DNA from: Streptomyces lydicus
GTDB lineage: Bacteria > Actinomycetota > Actinomycetes > Streptomycetales > Streptomycetaceae
Direction of reading: 5' to 3'
DNA: 64,000 nucleotides
NCBI RefSeq assembly: GCF_004125265.1
Contig: NZ_RDTE01000003.1
Coordinates: 4,402,001 to 4,466,000 of the forward strand
The notes beneath the pieces were generated by a model. It saw nothing but the letters and a program-made list of their open reading frames with translations. It was not told the DNA's origin and searched no databases. Positions 17,307 through 25,328 of this stretch are shown here, piece by piece. Position 1 is the stretch's first letter. Each line of letters begins with the position of its first letter. Made by a program: the position numbers and the translations under genes.

Positions 17307-17380
17307 CGCCGACAGGGCCCGCCGCGCCGCGTCCCCGCCTCCCGCGGGCGCGCCGGCGGGCCTTCCTGGCTGTCGCGCTC

Positions 17381-17475
17381 TTCGCTTCCTTCTTCCCCCT
17401 CGCCTCCCTCTTCCCCCTCTTCCCCCTCATGCTTCCCTTGCTTGGCTTGCTCCCCTTGCCTTCCTCGCCCTGCCG
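17381..17475. other. Polypyrimidine tract upstream of the FadR-type gene
   Basis: About 95 bp of mostly C and T on the plus strand (TTCCTTCTTCCCCC-like runs) in the gap 17307-17618. It carries no credible gene; a short open frame through it is only hydrophobic low complexity. Confidence 0.6.
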
Positions 17476-17504
17476 CACGCCCTCACCTCCATGTAGGGTG
17501 AACG

Positions 17505-17527
17505 CATCAGTTGTAGGATGACCGGGC
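17505..17527. promoter_or_regulatory. Candidate FadR-family operator
   Basis: TTGTAGGATGA within 17505-17527 is an imperfect dyad of the size used by GntR/FCD regulators, about 100 bp before the regulator gene at 17619. Assignment is by position and rough similarity only. Confidence 0.25.
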
Positions 17528-17618
17528 AAGAGCGCGCGACAGATCAGAACCGGGCCAGAACAGACTCGGATCTGTCCATCCCCGGACCAAACCCGGACCA
17601 GATCGGATCGGATCAGGC

Positions 17619-18332
17619 ATGGCACTGCAGGCAGCGGGGCGGCAATCCCTCGTGGACACCGTCGTCGACGCCCTGCGGTCCCAGCTGACGGCCGGGGAGT
17701 GGCAGGTGGGGGCGCGGATCCCCACCGAGCATGCGCTCGCCGAACAGCTCCAGGTCGGCCGTAACACCGTCCGCGAGGCGGTACGGGTACTCGTACACGC
17801 CGGGATGCTGCGCTCACGGCAGGGCGAAGGCACCTTCGTCGTCTCCACCGCTGACCCGGGCGACGTCATGCGCAGCGTCCAGCGCGCCGGAATCCGCGAC
17901 GTACTGGAACTGCGGATCGCCCTGGAGGCGGAAGCGGCCCGGCTGGCCGCGCTCCGCCATCTGCCCGCCGATCTGGAGCGGATGCGAGCGGCCCTGGACG
18001 CTCAGGCCGAACTGGCGGACGCGGAGGGACACCCCGATATCGACAACCTGGAGCTCTACGCCGATCACGACATCGCCTTCCACAAGGCCGTCGTCGAGGC
18101 CGCGCACAACACCGCGCTGACCGCTACCTACGGCTGGTTCAGCAGCTCGGTACGGGATTCGCTGGTCAGCTATCTCGGCGACCGGGCGATGCCGAAGATC
18201 GTGCACGGCGATCATGTCGCGGTCCTGGACGCGATCGCGGCGGGCGATCCGGAGGCCGCTCAGCAGGCCATCCGCGAGGTGCTGGAGAAGCCGAAGCAGG
18301 CCCTGGAGAACCTGCTGGCCGGCCGCTGCTGA
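17619..18332 (+). CDS. GntR-family regulator, FadR/FCD subfamily
   Basis: A 237-residue repressor-type protein. The N-terminal winged HTH spans about 12-75 (TEHALAEQLQVGRNTVREAV, then RSRQGEGTFV), and an all-helical FCD ligand domain follows (about 95-230). FCD proteins sense small carboxylic or related metabolites. It sits 206 bp upstream of a CynX-type transporter on the same strand, which is its most likely target. No strong ribosome site is seen before ATG 17619. Polypyrimidine tracts flank the gene on both sides. Confidence 0.88.
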   Translation: MALQAAGRQSLVDTVVDALRSQLTAGEWQVGARIPTEHALAEQLQVGRNTVREAVRVLVHAGMLRSRQGEGTFVVSTADPGDVMRSVQRAGIRDVLELRIALEAEAARLAALRHLPADLERMRAALDAQAELADAEGHPDIDNLELYADHDIAFHKAVVEAAHNTALTATYGWFSSSVRDSLVSYLGDRAMPKIVHGDHVAVLDAIAAGDPEAAQQAIREVLEKPKQALENLLAGRC

Positions 18333-18371
18333 CGCCCTCGCTCACCCCCGGTCTGCCGATCGCCGCCTTCA

Positions 18372-18482
18372 GTTCTCTTGCCCCTTCTCTCTTCTCTCTC
18401 GTCTCTTCTCTCTCGTCTCTTGTCCTTTCTCTCTTGTCCTTTCTCTCTTGTCCCCCTCTCTTCTCTCTCTTCTCTCTTTCGC
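18372..18482. other. Polypyrimidine tract between regulator and transporter
   Basis: About 110 bp of almost pure C and T with repeats of TTTCTCTCTTGTCC and CTCTCGTCTCTT, filling most of the FadR-MFS gap. It could form triplex DNA or, when transcribed, an unstructured pyrimidine leader before the transporter. Confidence 0.75.
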
Positions 18483-18538
18483 GAACGCTCACCACTCCCT
18501 CCCCCGAACTCACACCACCCTTGGCGAGGTAGGCACGT

Positions 18539-19825
18539 ATGGCAGGACCCAGGTCCGAAGCAACCTTGATCGACGCTGAGGAGGATCTGGTCGCAGCACC
18601 GCCGGTCGCCGCGGCCCGCCGGCGTCTCCGGGCCCACCCGGCCCTGCTCATGGCCGGCATCGTTCTTGCCGCGGTCAATATGCGGGCGGCGCTGGCCGGG
18701 GTCTCGCCGTTGCTCGGCGAGATCGGCGCGCACTTCCGGCTGACCGCTACGGCCAGCAGCCTGGTGACGACCATCCCGCTGATCTTCATGGGCCTCGGTT
18801 CGATCGTGGCACCGAAGCTGGCACGCCGCTGGGGCACGGAGGCGGCGCTGTGCGGGGCACTGGTGGCCCTGTGCGGCGGCATCGTGCTGCGGATCGCCCC
18901 GCCGGTGGTCGCGCTGCTCACCGGAGGTGCCGTGGTCGGTACCTCCATAGCCCTGCTGAATGTGCTGATGCCGGGCCTGATCAAGCGGGACTTCCCGGAT
19001 CGGGCCGCGGGGATGACGGCGCTGTACTCGACCGCGATGATCCTGGGCGCGACCGTCTCGGCCGCCTCCGCGGTCCCGCTGGAGGGCACGTTCGGCAACT
19101 GGCAGGGTGCGCTGGTCTTCTGGTCGCTGCCGGCCGCCGTCGCCGCGGCCGTCTGGGTTCCGCAGACGCTCATGGCCCGGCGCGGCACCCGCCATGGCGC
19201 GGCCGCGGCCACCCCTGTGCACGTGGGCGAGGACGGGCCGAAACTGAGCCGTTCCCCGCTGGCCTGGCAGGTCACGTTCTTCATGGGCTCGCAGTCGCTG
19301 ATTGCTTACGTGTCCATCGCCTGGATGCCGACGATCTTCACCGACCACGGCATGGGCAAGGGCGAAGCGGGCCTGGTCTTCGCCTTCAGCACGCTGCTGC
19401 AGATGGTCGGTTCGTTCATCGTGCCGATGCTCGCGGGGCGGATGCGGCGCCAGCGACTGCTGGCAGTGGCCGTGTCCGCGCTGATGGCCTGCGGTATCGG
19501 CGGACTGCTGCTGGCACCGGTGGCGGGCGCATGGCTGTGGGCGGCGCTCCTCGGCGTCGGACAGGGCGGTGCGCTGGGCCTGGCGCTGACAATGATGGTG
19601 CTGCGGTCGGGCGATGCCCACACCGCCGCCCGCCTCTCCGGTATGGCCCAGACCGGCGGGTACCTTCTGGCGGCCGCCGGGCCCCTCGTGCTGGGGGCCG
19701 TCCACCAGGCCACCCACGGCTGGACCGTTCCCCTCGTGCTGCTGATCGGCGTCTGCGCCGGACTCGCCCTGGTGGGCATGGGCGCGGGCCGGGACCAGCG
19801 GATCGGAGCCCCGGCGGGCCGGTGA
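18539..19825 (+). CDS. MFS transporter, CynX/NimT family
   Basis: A 428-residue, roughly 12-helix transporter. The first helix contains the family hallmark NMRAALAGVSPLLGEI; the second half starts near SRSPLAWQVTFFMGSQS. CynX/NimT members move cyanate, nitroimidazole-like or other small compounds; the substrate here is unknown. ATG 18539 follows GGCGAGGTAGG. The upstream FCD regulator probably controls it. Confidence 0.85.
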   Translation: MAGPRSEATLIDAEEDLVAAPPVAAARRRLRAHPALLMAGIVLAAVNMRAALAGVSPLLGEIGAHFRLTATASSLVTTIPLIFMGLGSIVAPKLARRWGTEAALCGALVALCGGIVLRIAPPVVALLTGGAVVGTSIALLNVLMPGLIKRDFPDRAAGMTALYSTAMILGATVSAASAVPLEGTFGNWQGALVFWSLPAAVAAAVWVPQTLMARRGTRHGAAAATPVHVGEDGPKLSRSPLAWQVTFFMGSQSLIAYVSIAWMPTIFTDHGMGKGEAGLVFAFSTLLQMVGSFIVPMLAGRMRRQRLLAVAVSALMACGIGGLLLAPVAGAWLWAALLGVGQGGALGLALTMMVLRSGDAHTAARLSGMAQTGGYLLAAAGPLVLGAVHQATHGWTVPLVLLIGVCAGLALVGMGAGRDQRIGAPAGR

Positions 19826-19922
19826 GCAGGGCGGGGCGGGGCCGCCCGTCGGACTGATCCGGCGGCCGGCCCTCGTCCCGTTACCGGCCGGGGTGTGGCC
19901 GGTGGATGGCGAGCCGGTGAAT

Positions 19923-19945
19923 GATCTCCGCCGTCGGCGGAGATC
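19923..19945. terminator. Perfect inverted repeat between MFS and MltG-like genes
   Basis: Ten-base arms (GATCTCCGCC and its complement) around GTC form a very stable hairpin 98 nt after the MFS stop and 49 nt before the next start. It could end the MFS transcript or act as an operator of the MltG-like gene. Confidence 0.45.
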
Positions 19946-19981
19946 CGGGGAGCAGCCGCCACGAGCCCCTTCGGTCTCGCC

Positions 19982-19996
19982 TACCGTGCCCCCATG
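19982..19996 (+). promoter_or_regulatory. Leaderless promoter of the MltG-like gene (-10 TACCGT)
   Basis: TACCGT at 19982-19987, then exactly 6 nt, then ATG 19994. No Shine-Dalgarno sequence is present. Confidence 0.5.
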
Positions 19997-20815
19997 AGCG
20001 ATGTGGAGCGCACCGTTCGCCGGTCAGGACCGCGGATCTCCCGCACCGGCCGGCTGATCCTCGTAGCGGTGCTGTGTGTGCTGGTCGTCCTTGCCGTTCT
20101 GCTGGTGCCGCGACTGCTGCGGGGACTGCGGGCCGGGCAGACGCTGACCGTCCCGGAGGGGCAGCGGGCCTCGCAGGTCTACGCGGGCGCCGACAAGGCC
20201 CTGCACCGTCCGGCCGGGTCCACCGCGAAAGCCGCCAAGAACGCGCATCTGGACCTGCCGGCCGAGGCGAAGGGCAACCCCGAGGGCTATCTCTTCCCGG
20301 CGACCTACCCTCTCGACTCGGACAGCACCCCGGCGTCGCTGCTCGGCTACATGGTCAAAACCGCCAAACAGCGGCTCGCCGCCGATGGCATCGCCTCCTA
20401 CCGGACGGTCGTCATCGCCAGCGTCGTGCAGGCCGAGGCGGACCGGCCGGCCGATATGGGCAAGGTCGCCCGGGTCATCGACAACCGGCTTGCGCACCAC
20501 ATGCCACTGCAGATGGATTCGACGATCAACTACGCGCTGGACCGCAGCACCTTGCAGACCAGCCACGCCGACACCAGGACCAAGAACCCGTACAACACCT
20601 ACCGGTACCAGGGCCTGCCGCCGACGCCGATCGACAATCCCGGGGCGGACGCGCTGAAGGCGGCCGGCGCACCGCCCGCGGGCGACTGGCTCTACTTCGT
20701 CACCGTCAAACCGGGCGACACCCGCTTCACCGCCGACTACCAGGAGCATCTGCGCAACGTCCGGGAGTTCAACGGCCGGCAGGCACGCGCCGGGAGTGGC
20801 GGGGGCGGGGCTTAG
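19994..20815 (+). CDS. MltG/YceG-like endolytic transglycosylase
   Basis: A 273-residue single-pass membrane protein: cytoplasmic N-terminus, one helix (20-40), then the YceG domain. Family marks include EGYLFPATY (97-105), the catalytic-glutamate segment ASVVQAEA (Glu148 predicted), QMDSTINYAL and NPYNTYRYQGLPPTPIDNPG. MltG enzymes cut nascent peptidoglycan and set glycan length. It is shorter than the usual MltG because the LysM-like N-terminal extracellular part is reduced; it is probably a second paralogue. It converges with the ABC operon. Confidence 0.85.
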   Translation: MSDVERTVRRSGPRISRTGRLILVAVLCVLVVLAVLLVPRLLRGLRAGQTLTVPEGQRASQVYAGADKALHRPAGSTAKAAKNAHLDLPAEAKGNPEGYLFPATYPLDSDSTPASLLGYMVKTAKQRLAADGIASYRTVVIASVVQAEADRPADMGKVARVIDNRLAHHMPLQMDSTINYALDRSTLQTSHADTRTKNPYNTYRYQGLPPTPIDNPGADALKAAGAPPAGDWLYFVTVKPGDTRFTADYQEHLRNVREFNGRQARAGSGGGGA

Positions 20816-20929
20816 GGGGCGCCGTGCGTCCGCAGCCCCCGCCATGCCCGTAGTCGCCTCCGCGCCCGCAGCCCCCTCCGTGTGCGCTGCCCCTCCGCGC
20901 CCGCCGCGCCCGGACGTCGTTACTCCTCG

Positions 20930-21706
20930 TTACTCCTCGCCGGCCAGAGTGAGCGCCTTCAGGCGGCGGGCGGCATACCAGGTGGCCGCAACCGTGAGAG
21001 CCATCAACAGGCCGACAGAGAGCGGGAGTTGGACCTCAGAGCTGATCGCCCCCTCCGCGGCTGCCTTCTGACCGACCGCCAGCGCCCACTGCTGGACGCT
21101 GAGCGTCTTCGCACCCGGGATGAGGGTGCCGACCAGCGACTCCCACACCAGGGCGTAGACCAGGCCGAACACGACGGCGTGCCGGGTGATCGTGCCGAAG
21201 AAGAGGAAGAGGGCGCTGTAGGCGACCGACGCGACGGCCGCCGCCACGGCGTATCCCACGGCCATCTGCTGGCTGTTGCCGTTGAGGAGGAAGCCCGCGA
21301 GCAGCACGGGAAGGGCGGAGAAGGCGACCGTGACGCCTATCGCGACCCAGAGCTTGGTGAGGATGATCGTCGGCCGGGACACCGGCTTGGCGAGGAGGTA
21401 GACCACCGAGCCGTCGTCGATCTCCGGGCCGATCGCGCCCGTACCGGCGATGACGCCGATCAGCGGCACCATCGTGCCCAGCGCGAAGGTGCCCAGGATG
21501 CCTCCGGCGGTGGAGTCATCGGCACCGGTCAGCACCCGGACGGCGATCGAGAGCGCCACCAGCAGGGCGGGCAGCACGAAGAGGACCAGGGCCCGGCGCC
21601 GGCCGAGCAGGGCGCGGTAGGTGAGCCGGGCGACGGTCGGGTGGAAGAGCGCGGTCTTGGGCGCGGCGGGGGCCGTGGGAGTGGTCGTGGGAGTGGTCGT
21701 GGACAT
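20930..21706 (-). CDS. ABC-2 type permease (last gene of ABC operon)
   Basis: A 258-residue six-helix permease partnered by the ATPase at 21730-22641, 23 nt upstream. Good ribosome site AAAGGAG before ATG 21706. The segment EIDDGSVVYLLAKPVSRPTI is typical of ABC-2 exporters. The stop lies in a 10-bp direct duplication (CGAGGAGTAA twice). The substrate is unknown. Confidence 0.83.
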   Translation of the reverse strand: MSTTTPTTTPTAPAAPKTALFHPTVARLTYRALLGRRRALVLFVLPALLVALSIAVRVLTGADDSTAGGILGTFALGTMVPLIGVIAGTGAIGPEIDDGSVVYLLAKPVSRPTIILTKLWVAIGVTVAFSALPVLLAGFLLNGNSQQMAVGYAVAAAVASVAYSALFLFFGTITRHAVVFGLVYALVWESLVGTLIPGAKTLSVQQWALAVGQKAAAEGAISSEVQLPLSVGLLMALTVAATWYAARRLKALTLAGEE

Positions 21707-21729
21707 GCGTCAGGGCTCCTTTCAGGGCC

Positions 21730-22641
21730 TCAGGCCGCTACGAGGTAGGAGAAGACGGATTCCAGCGACTCGTCGGAGGGCGAGACCGTCAGAAGGCGGA
21801 TGCCGTGGTCGCGGGCGACCCGCGGCAGGAGTTCGGTGAAGCGGCCGAAGTCGACCGCCTGGATGCGCAGCGCGCCTTCGGCGAGGTCCACCTCGATGCC
21901 GGCCGTCGAGGGGTCGGCGATCAGCGCACCGGCCAGCGCCCGGTCGTTGTCGGAACGGACCAGATAGCGGTGCGGGCGGTCCGTCATCAGGCGGCGGATC
22001 TTGCGGAAGTCACCGGACGCGGCATGCCGTCCGGCCACCACCACCTCGATGTGGGAGGCGAGCTGTTCGACCTCTTCGAGGATGTGCGAGGAGAACAGGA
22101 CCGTACGACCCTGGTCGCCCATCTGCCGCAGCAGCTCCATCAGCTGCATCCGCTGGCGGGGGTCCATGCCGTTGAACGGCTCGTCGAGCAGCAGCACGGA
22201 CGGGTCGTGGACCAGCGCGGAAGCCATCTTCACGCGCTGCCGCATGCCCTTGCTGTACGTCGAGATCTTGCGGTCCTGGGCGTACTCCATCTCGACGGTG
22301 GCCAGCGCCCTGGCCGCCTCCGCCCGGCCGAGCCCGTGCAACTCCGCGTTGGCGAGGACGAATTCGCGCCCCGTGAGGAAGTCGTACATCGCCTCGCGCT
22401 CCGGGACGATGCCGATGTGGCGGTAGATACCGGCGTTGCGCCAGATCGTGGTCCCGTCGAGGGTGACCGAGCCGTTGGAGGGCGCGAGGAAGCCGCCCAT
22501 CATGTTGATGAGCGTGGACTTGCCCGCGCCGTTGGGACCGAGCAGGCCGGTCACGCCGGGGCCGATGCTCATCGTGATGTCGTTGACGGCGACGACGTTG
22601 CCGAACCAGCGCGAGACATGGTCGATGGTGAGAGTGCTCAT
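21730..22641 (-). CDS. ABC transporter ATPase
   Basis: A 303-residue ATPase. Walker A GPNGAGKST, signature YSKGMRQRVKMASAL (an SKG variant of LSGGQ) and Walker B VLLLDEPFNGMD are all present, followed by a switch His (SSHILEEVE) and a C-terminal regulatory extension. It probably energises the permeases on either side. Part of a four-gene operon with duplicated ATPase-permease pairs. Confidence 0.9.
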   Translation of the reverse strand: MSTLTIDHVSRWFGNVVAVNDITMSIGPGVTGLLGPNGAGKSTLINMMGGFLAPSNGSVTLDGTTIWRNAGIYRHIGIVPEREAMYDFLTGREFVLANAELHGLGRAEAARALATVEMEYAQDRKISTYSKGMRQRVKMASALVHDPSVLLLDEPFNGMDPRQRMQLMELLRQMGDQGRTVLFSSHILEEVEQLASHIEVVVAGRHAASGDFRKIRRLMTDRPHRYLVRSDNDRALAGALIADPSTAGIEVDLAEGALRIQAVDFGRFTELLPRVARDHGIRLLTVSPSDESLESVFSYLVAA

Positions 22642-22720
22642 GGGCGCTGCCCATTCCTTAGGACGACGGTGGTGGTCGGGCCGGAGGTGCCGGCCGCCGG
22701 GAGCCGGCGGCCGGGGGCGG

Positions 22721-23662
22721 TCACAGTCCGGCCTTCCGGTAGCGGCGCATCAGCAGGGCGTAACAGCCGGCGATGACGGCCAGGGTGACGAGGAGATAGA
22801 CGAATCCGGCGCCGGTCGAGGGCTCCACGCCGTTGGGGAAGGAGCTGGCGCCGCCGAGGAAGGTCGACTGCACACCGTCGATCAGCGTGATGGGGGAGAA
22901 CAGCCCCAGCCAGCCGACGGCGGCCTCGTTGCCCTGCGCGAAGGAAATGCCCTGGACTGCGGTCACCGCACCGTACGGAATGGTGAGGACGGCGATCACG
23001 GCGGCGACGCCGAAGCCACGACGGGGCGTGATCGCGGAGACGACCAGACCGATTCCGGCGAACAGCAGTGAGAGCAGCAGCACGGCGACCAGTCCTTGTG
23101 CCAGCCCCTTGGTCTGGTCGGCGAAGTCCAGCTCGGCCAGCAGCGCGCCGACGTAGAGGACCAGCAGCGGGGCGCCGGTGAGGATCAGCAGAGCGCCGGT
23201 CATCGCCGCGAACTTCGATGCCACGTAGTCGCTGCGCTCGATGGGGCGGGAGAAGTACAGCGGTATGGACTTGAAGCGCAGGTCACGCGAGACCGACTGC
23301 GGGGCCTGGGAGGCGAGGTAGAGGCCGATGACGGCCTGGAGGTAGACGGCGTAGCGGGAGTAGCTGACCGGGAGGCTGCCGGACTTGGTGACCACCGCCA
23401 CCGCAACCATGATCGCGGCGGGCAGGCACATCACCGCGAAGAGCAGCATCGGCAGGACCTTGCTCTTCGCCGAGCGGCCCAGACCGTAGGCGCCGCGCAG
23501 GCTCTGCGAGAAGAGCGACCGCCGGGCGTAGGCGCGGCCCAGACGGGGGCCGTCGTAGTGCCGGTAGCCGATGTTGTGGATATAGGCGCCGCCCGGCGCG
23601 GCGGATGCGGACGTCGCGGGCGCGGAAGTCGCGGATGCGGACGTCGTGGGCTCAGGCGACAT
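22721..23662 (-). CDS. ABC-2 type permease
   Basis: A 313-residue permease with about six helices after a 25-residue Ala/Ser/Thr repeat head (ATSAPATSASA). Contains DLRFKSIPLYFSRPIERSDYV, a loop motif shared with ABC-2 permeases. ATG 23662 lies inside the end of the upstream ATPase gene (11-nt overlap), so translation is coupled and the two gene products should pair. Confidence 0.85.
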   Translation of the reverse strand: MSPEPTTSASATSAPATSASAAPGGAYIHNIGYRHYDGPRLGRAYARRSLFSQSLRGAYGLGRSAKSKVLPMLLFAVMCLPAAIMVAVAVVTKSGSLPVSYSRYAVYLQAVIGLYLASQAPQSVSRDLRFKSIPLYFSRPIERSDYVASKFAAMTGALLILTGAPLLVLYVGALLAELDFADQTKGLAQGLVAVLLLSLLFAGIGLVVSAITPRRGFGVAAVIAVLTIPYGAVTAVQGISFAQGNEAAVGWLGLFSPITLIDGVQSTFLGGASSFPNGVEPSTGAGFVYLLVTLAVIAGCYALLMRRYRKAGL

Positions 23663-24680
23663 CGTGGGCGCCTCCGTCCTGGGTGGCATACGGGGCGCTC
23701 GGGGCGCCCGCGGTGGCAGGGGTGTCGTGCGCCGCGTCCGTGTCGCGGAAGACCTCGGCGATCCGGTGCCGGCGCTGTTCCATCCGGACCAGGCCGAGCC
23801 CGAGTCCGGCGACGGTGTCCCGCACCAGGTCGTAGGTGCCCTCTCCGGCCGCCTCGACGTACAGGAGGTGCCCGGCGGAGGCGAGGCTTTCGGAGCCTGC
23901 GGCGCCGGTGGTGACGGTGGCTCCGGCGGCGGCCAGCGCCGCACGCAGCGCCGCGGTGCCGTCCGGATGGGCGTCGGTGTCCGTGACCTCGACCGCCAGC
24001 GACGCCGTGACCTGCGTGAACTCATCCGTCGAGGAGGAGCGCAGCAGGGCGCCGCCGTCGATGACGACGACATGATCACAGGTCCGCTCCAGCTCACCGA
24101 GGAGGTGGGAGGTCACCAGGACGGAGATCCCGAAGTCGCTGTGAACGCGCCGGATCAGGCCGAGCATCTCGTCCCGCCCGGCCGGGTCGAGGCCGTTGGT
24201 GGGCTCGTCGAGGAACACCAGCTCCGGGTCGTGGACCAGCGCCTGTGCCAGCTTCACCCGCTGCTTCATACCCGTGGAGTAGCCGCCGATGGGGCGGTAG
24301 CGCTCCTCGTAGAGGCCGACGTGGCGCAGGGTGTCCGCGGTGCGCTCACGGGCGGCGGCCGGCGGCAGTCCGGACATCCGGGCCATGTGCACGACGAATT
24401 CGGTGGCCGAGACGTCCGGAGGCAGGCAGTCGTGCTCGGGCATATAGCCGACCCGCTCACGGATGGTGCCGCCATCCTTGGTCACGTCCAGGCCGAGGAC
24501 ATGCGCGGTCCCTTCGGTGGCCGGGGCCAGTCCTAGAAGGATCTTGATCAGGGTGGACTTGCCGGCACCGTTGGCGCCCACCAGGCCCGTTACGCCGGGG
24601 GCGATGTCAAGGGAGAGCCGGTCCAACGCGGTCACCCGCGGGTACCGCTTGCTCAGGCTTTCGGTCACGATCACAGTCAC
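23652..24680 (-). CDS. ABC transporter ATPase (first gene of ABC operon)
   Basis: A 342-residue ATPase with Walker A GANGAGKST, signature YSTGMKQRVKLAQAL, Walker B VFLDEPTNGLD and switch His (TSHLLGELE), then a C-terminal domain. GTG 24680 was chosen because TACCGT lies 7 nt upstream (24693-24688, minus strand), a leaderless promoter arrangement; an in-frame ATG nine codons earlier would overlap that -10. It heads the operon ATPase-permease-ATPase-permease. Confidence 0.87.
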   Translation of the reverse strand: MTVIVTESLSKRYPRVTALDRLSLDIAPGVTGLVGANGAGKSTLIKILLGLAPATEGTAHVLGLDVTKDGGTIRERVGYMPEHDCLPPDVSATEFVVHMARMSGLPPAAARERTADTLRHVGLYEERYRPIGGYSTGMKQRVKLAQALVHDPELVFLDEPTNGLDPAGRDEMLGLIRRVHSDFGISVLVTSHLLGELERTCDHVVVIDGGALLRSSSTDEFTQVTASLAVEVTDTDAHPDGTAALRAALAAAGATVTTGAAGSESLASAGHLLYVEAAGEGTYDLVRDTVAGLGLGLVRMEQRRHRIAEVFRDTDAAHDTPATAGAPSAPYATQDGGAHDVA

Positions 24681-25022
24681 GTCATCGACGGTAGTGGCAC
24701 CGGCCACACCGGTCGTCAGACCAGACGGTGGGATCTGCCTCCCCCTGCGGTATTACGTGCCCGTAGGGGTCTCCTGCTTCGAGTGGCCATGGCGTCGGGG
24801 GTGCGGTGCTTGCCCGAAGGCCCCCTTGACGCAGCCGCCGGCCATTGTCACATTCATCAGTGTCAGGTTACGGGCGCGTACCGCGATGCACCGCTCACGG
24901 ACGGACGTTGACGATGGCCTCGGTCACCCCAGTCACCTCGGGGAGCTCAGGGGGCTCGAGGGGAGCTCGGGGAGCTCGTCAGGAGCCGGAGAACTCACCG
25001 GCGGGCTCAGGGGATTCAGAGA
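24681..25022. other. Gap with no recognisable gene
   Basis: About 340 bp upstream of the ABC operon. It contains the ABC promoter, a possible plus-strand promoter (TTGTCA near 24845) and, at 24935-25015, a run of GGGGAGCTC-like repeats. No open frame in it has family resemblance. Confidence 0.5.
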
Positions 25023-25328
25023 GGTCCAGCGGCTCGCCTGCCCACCCTGATCGGGTTCGGCGTCCAGTCCCTCAAGGGCCTCGCCTGCGATGCGCGGCAC
25101 GGCCACCGTGACGGCTGGTCCCCGCTGTGGAGACCCTGCACCTTCTCCGACCACCCGCCGCAGCCGGGCCTGTGGGCGGTCGAACCCCACCTCGGGTTCC
25201 GGGGAACGGACGCGAAGTTCGAGGAGATCCCGGTCGTGACGGACTCCAAGGACGCGCAGGAGAAGGCCTTTCGGCTGGACGACGATCTGCCGCAGGTGCG
25301 GCACCGGCAGGAGGAGAAGGCAGCGTGA
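25023..25328 (+). pseudogene. C-terminal remnant of an M24 metallopeptidase-like gene
   Basis: One frame reads about 100 codons to TGA 25326-25328 with the segment GLWAVEPHLGFRGTDAKFEE, then VVTDSKD and LDDDLPQVR. This resembles, from memory, the end of M24-family (aminopeptidase P-like) proteins of streptomycetes, including the VEPH metal-site region. No start codon, N-terminus or matching upstream sequence is present; repeats abut its 5' side. The stop still overlaps the start of the next gene (GTGA), as if an operon had lost most of its first gene. Confidence 0.45.

Noticed and set aside
17303..17521. Small hydrophobic open frame through the polypyrimidine tract
   Set aside because: It is low-complexity Leu/Pro/Phe without a ribosome site; an artefact of C/T-rich DNA.
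19208..19222. GTGCACGTGGGC as a parS candidate
   Set aside because: Only the central CACGTG matches; the flanks lack GTTT and AAAC.
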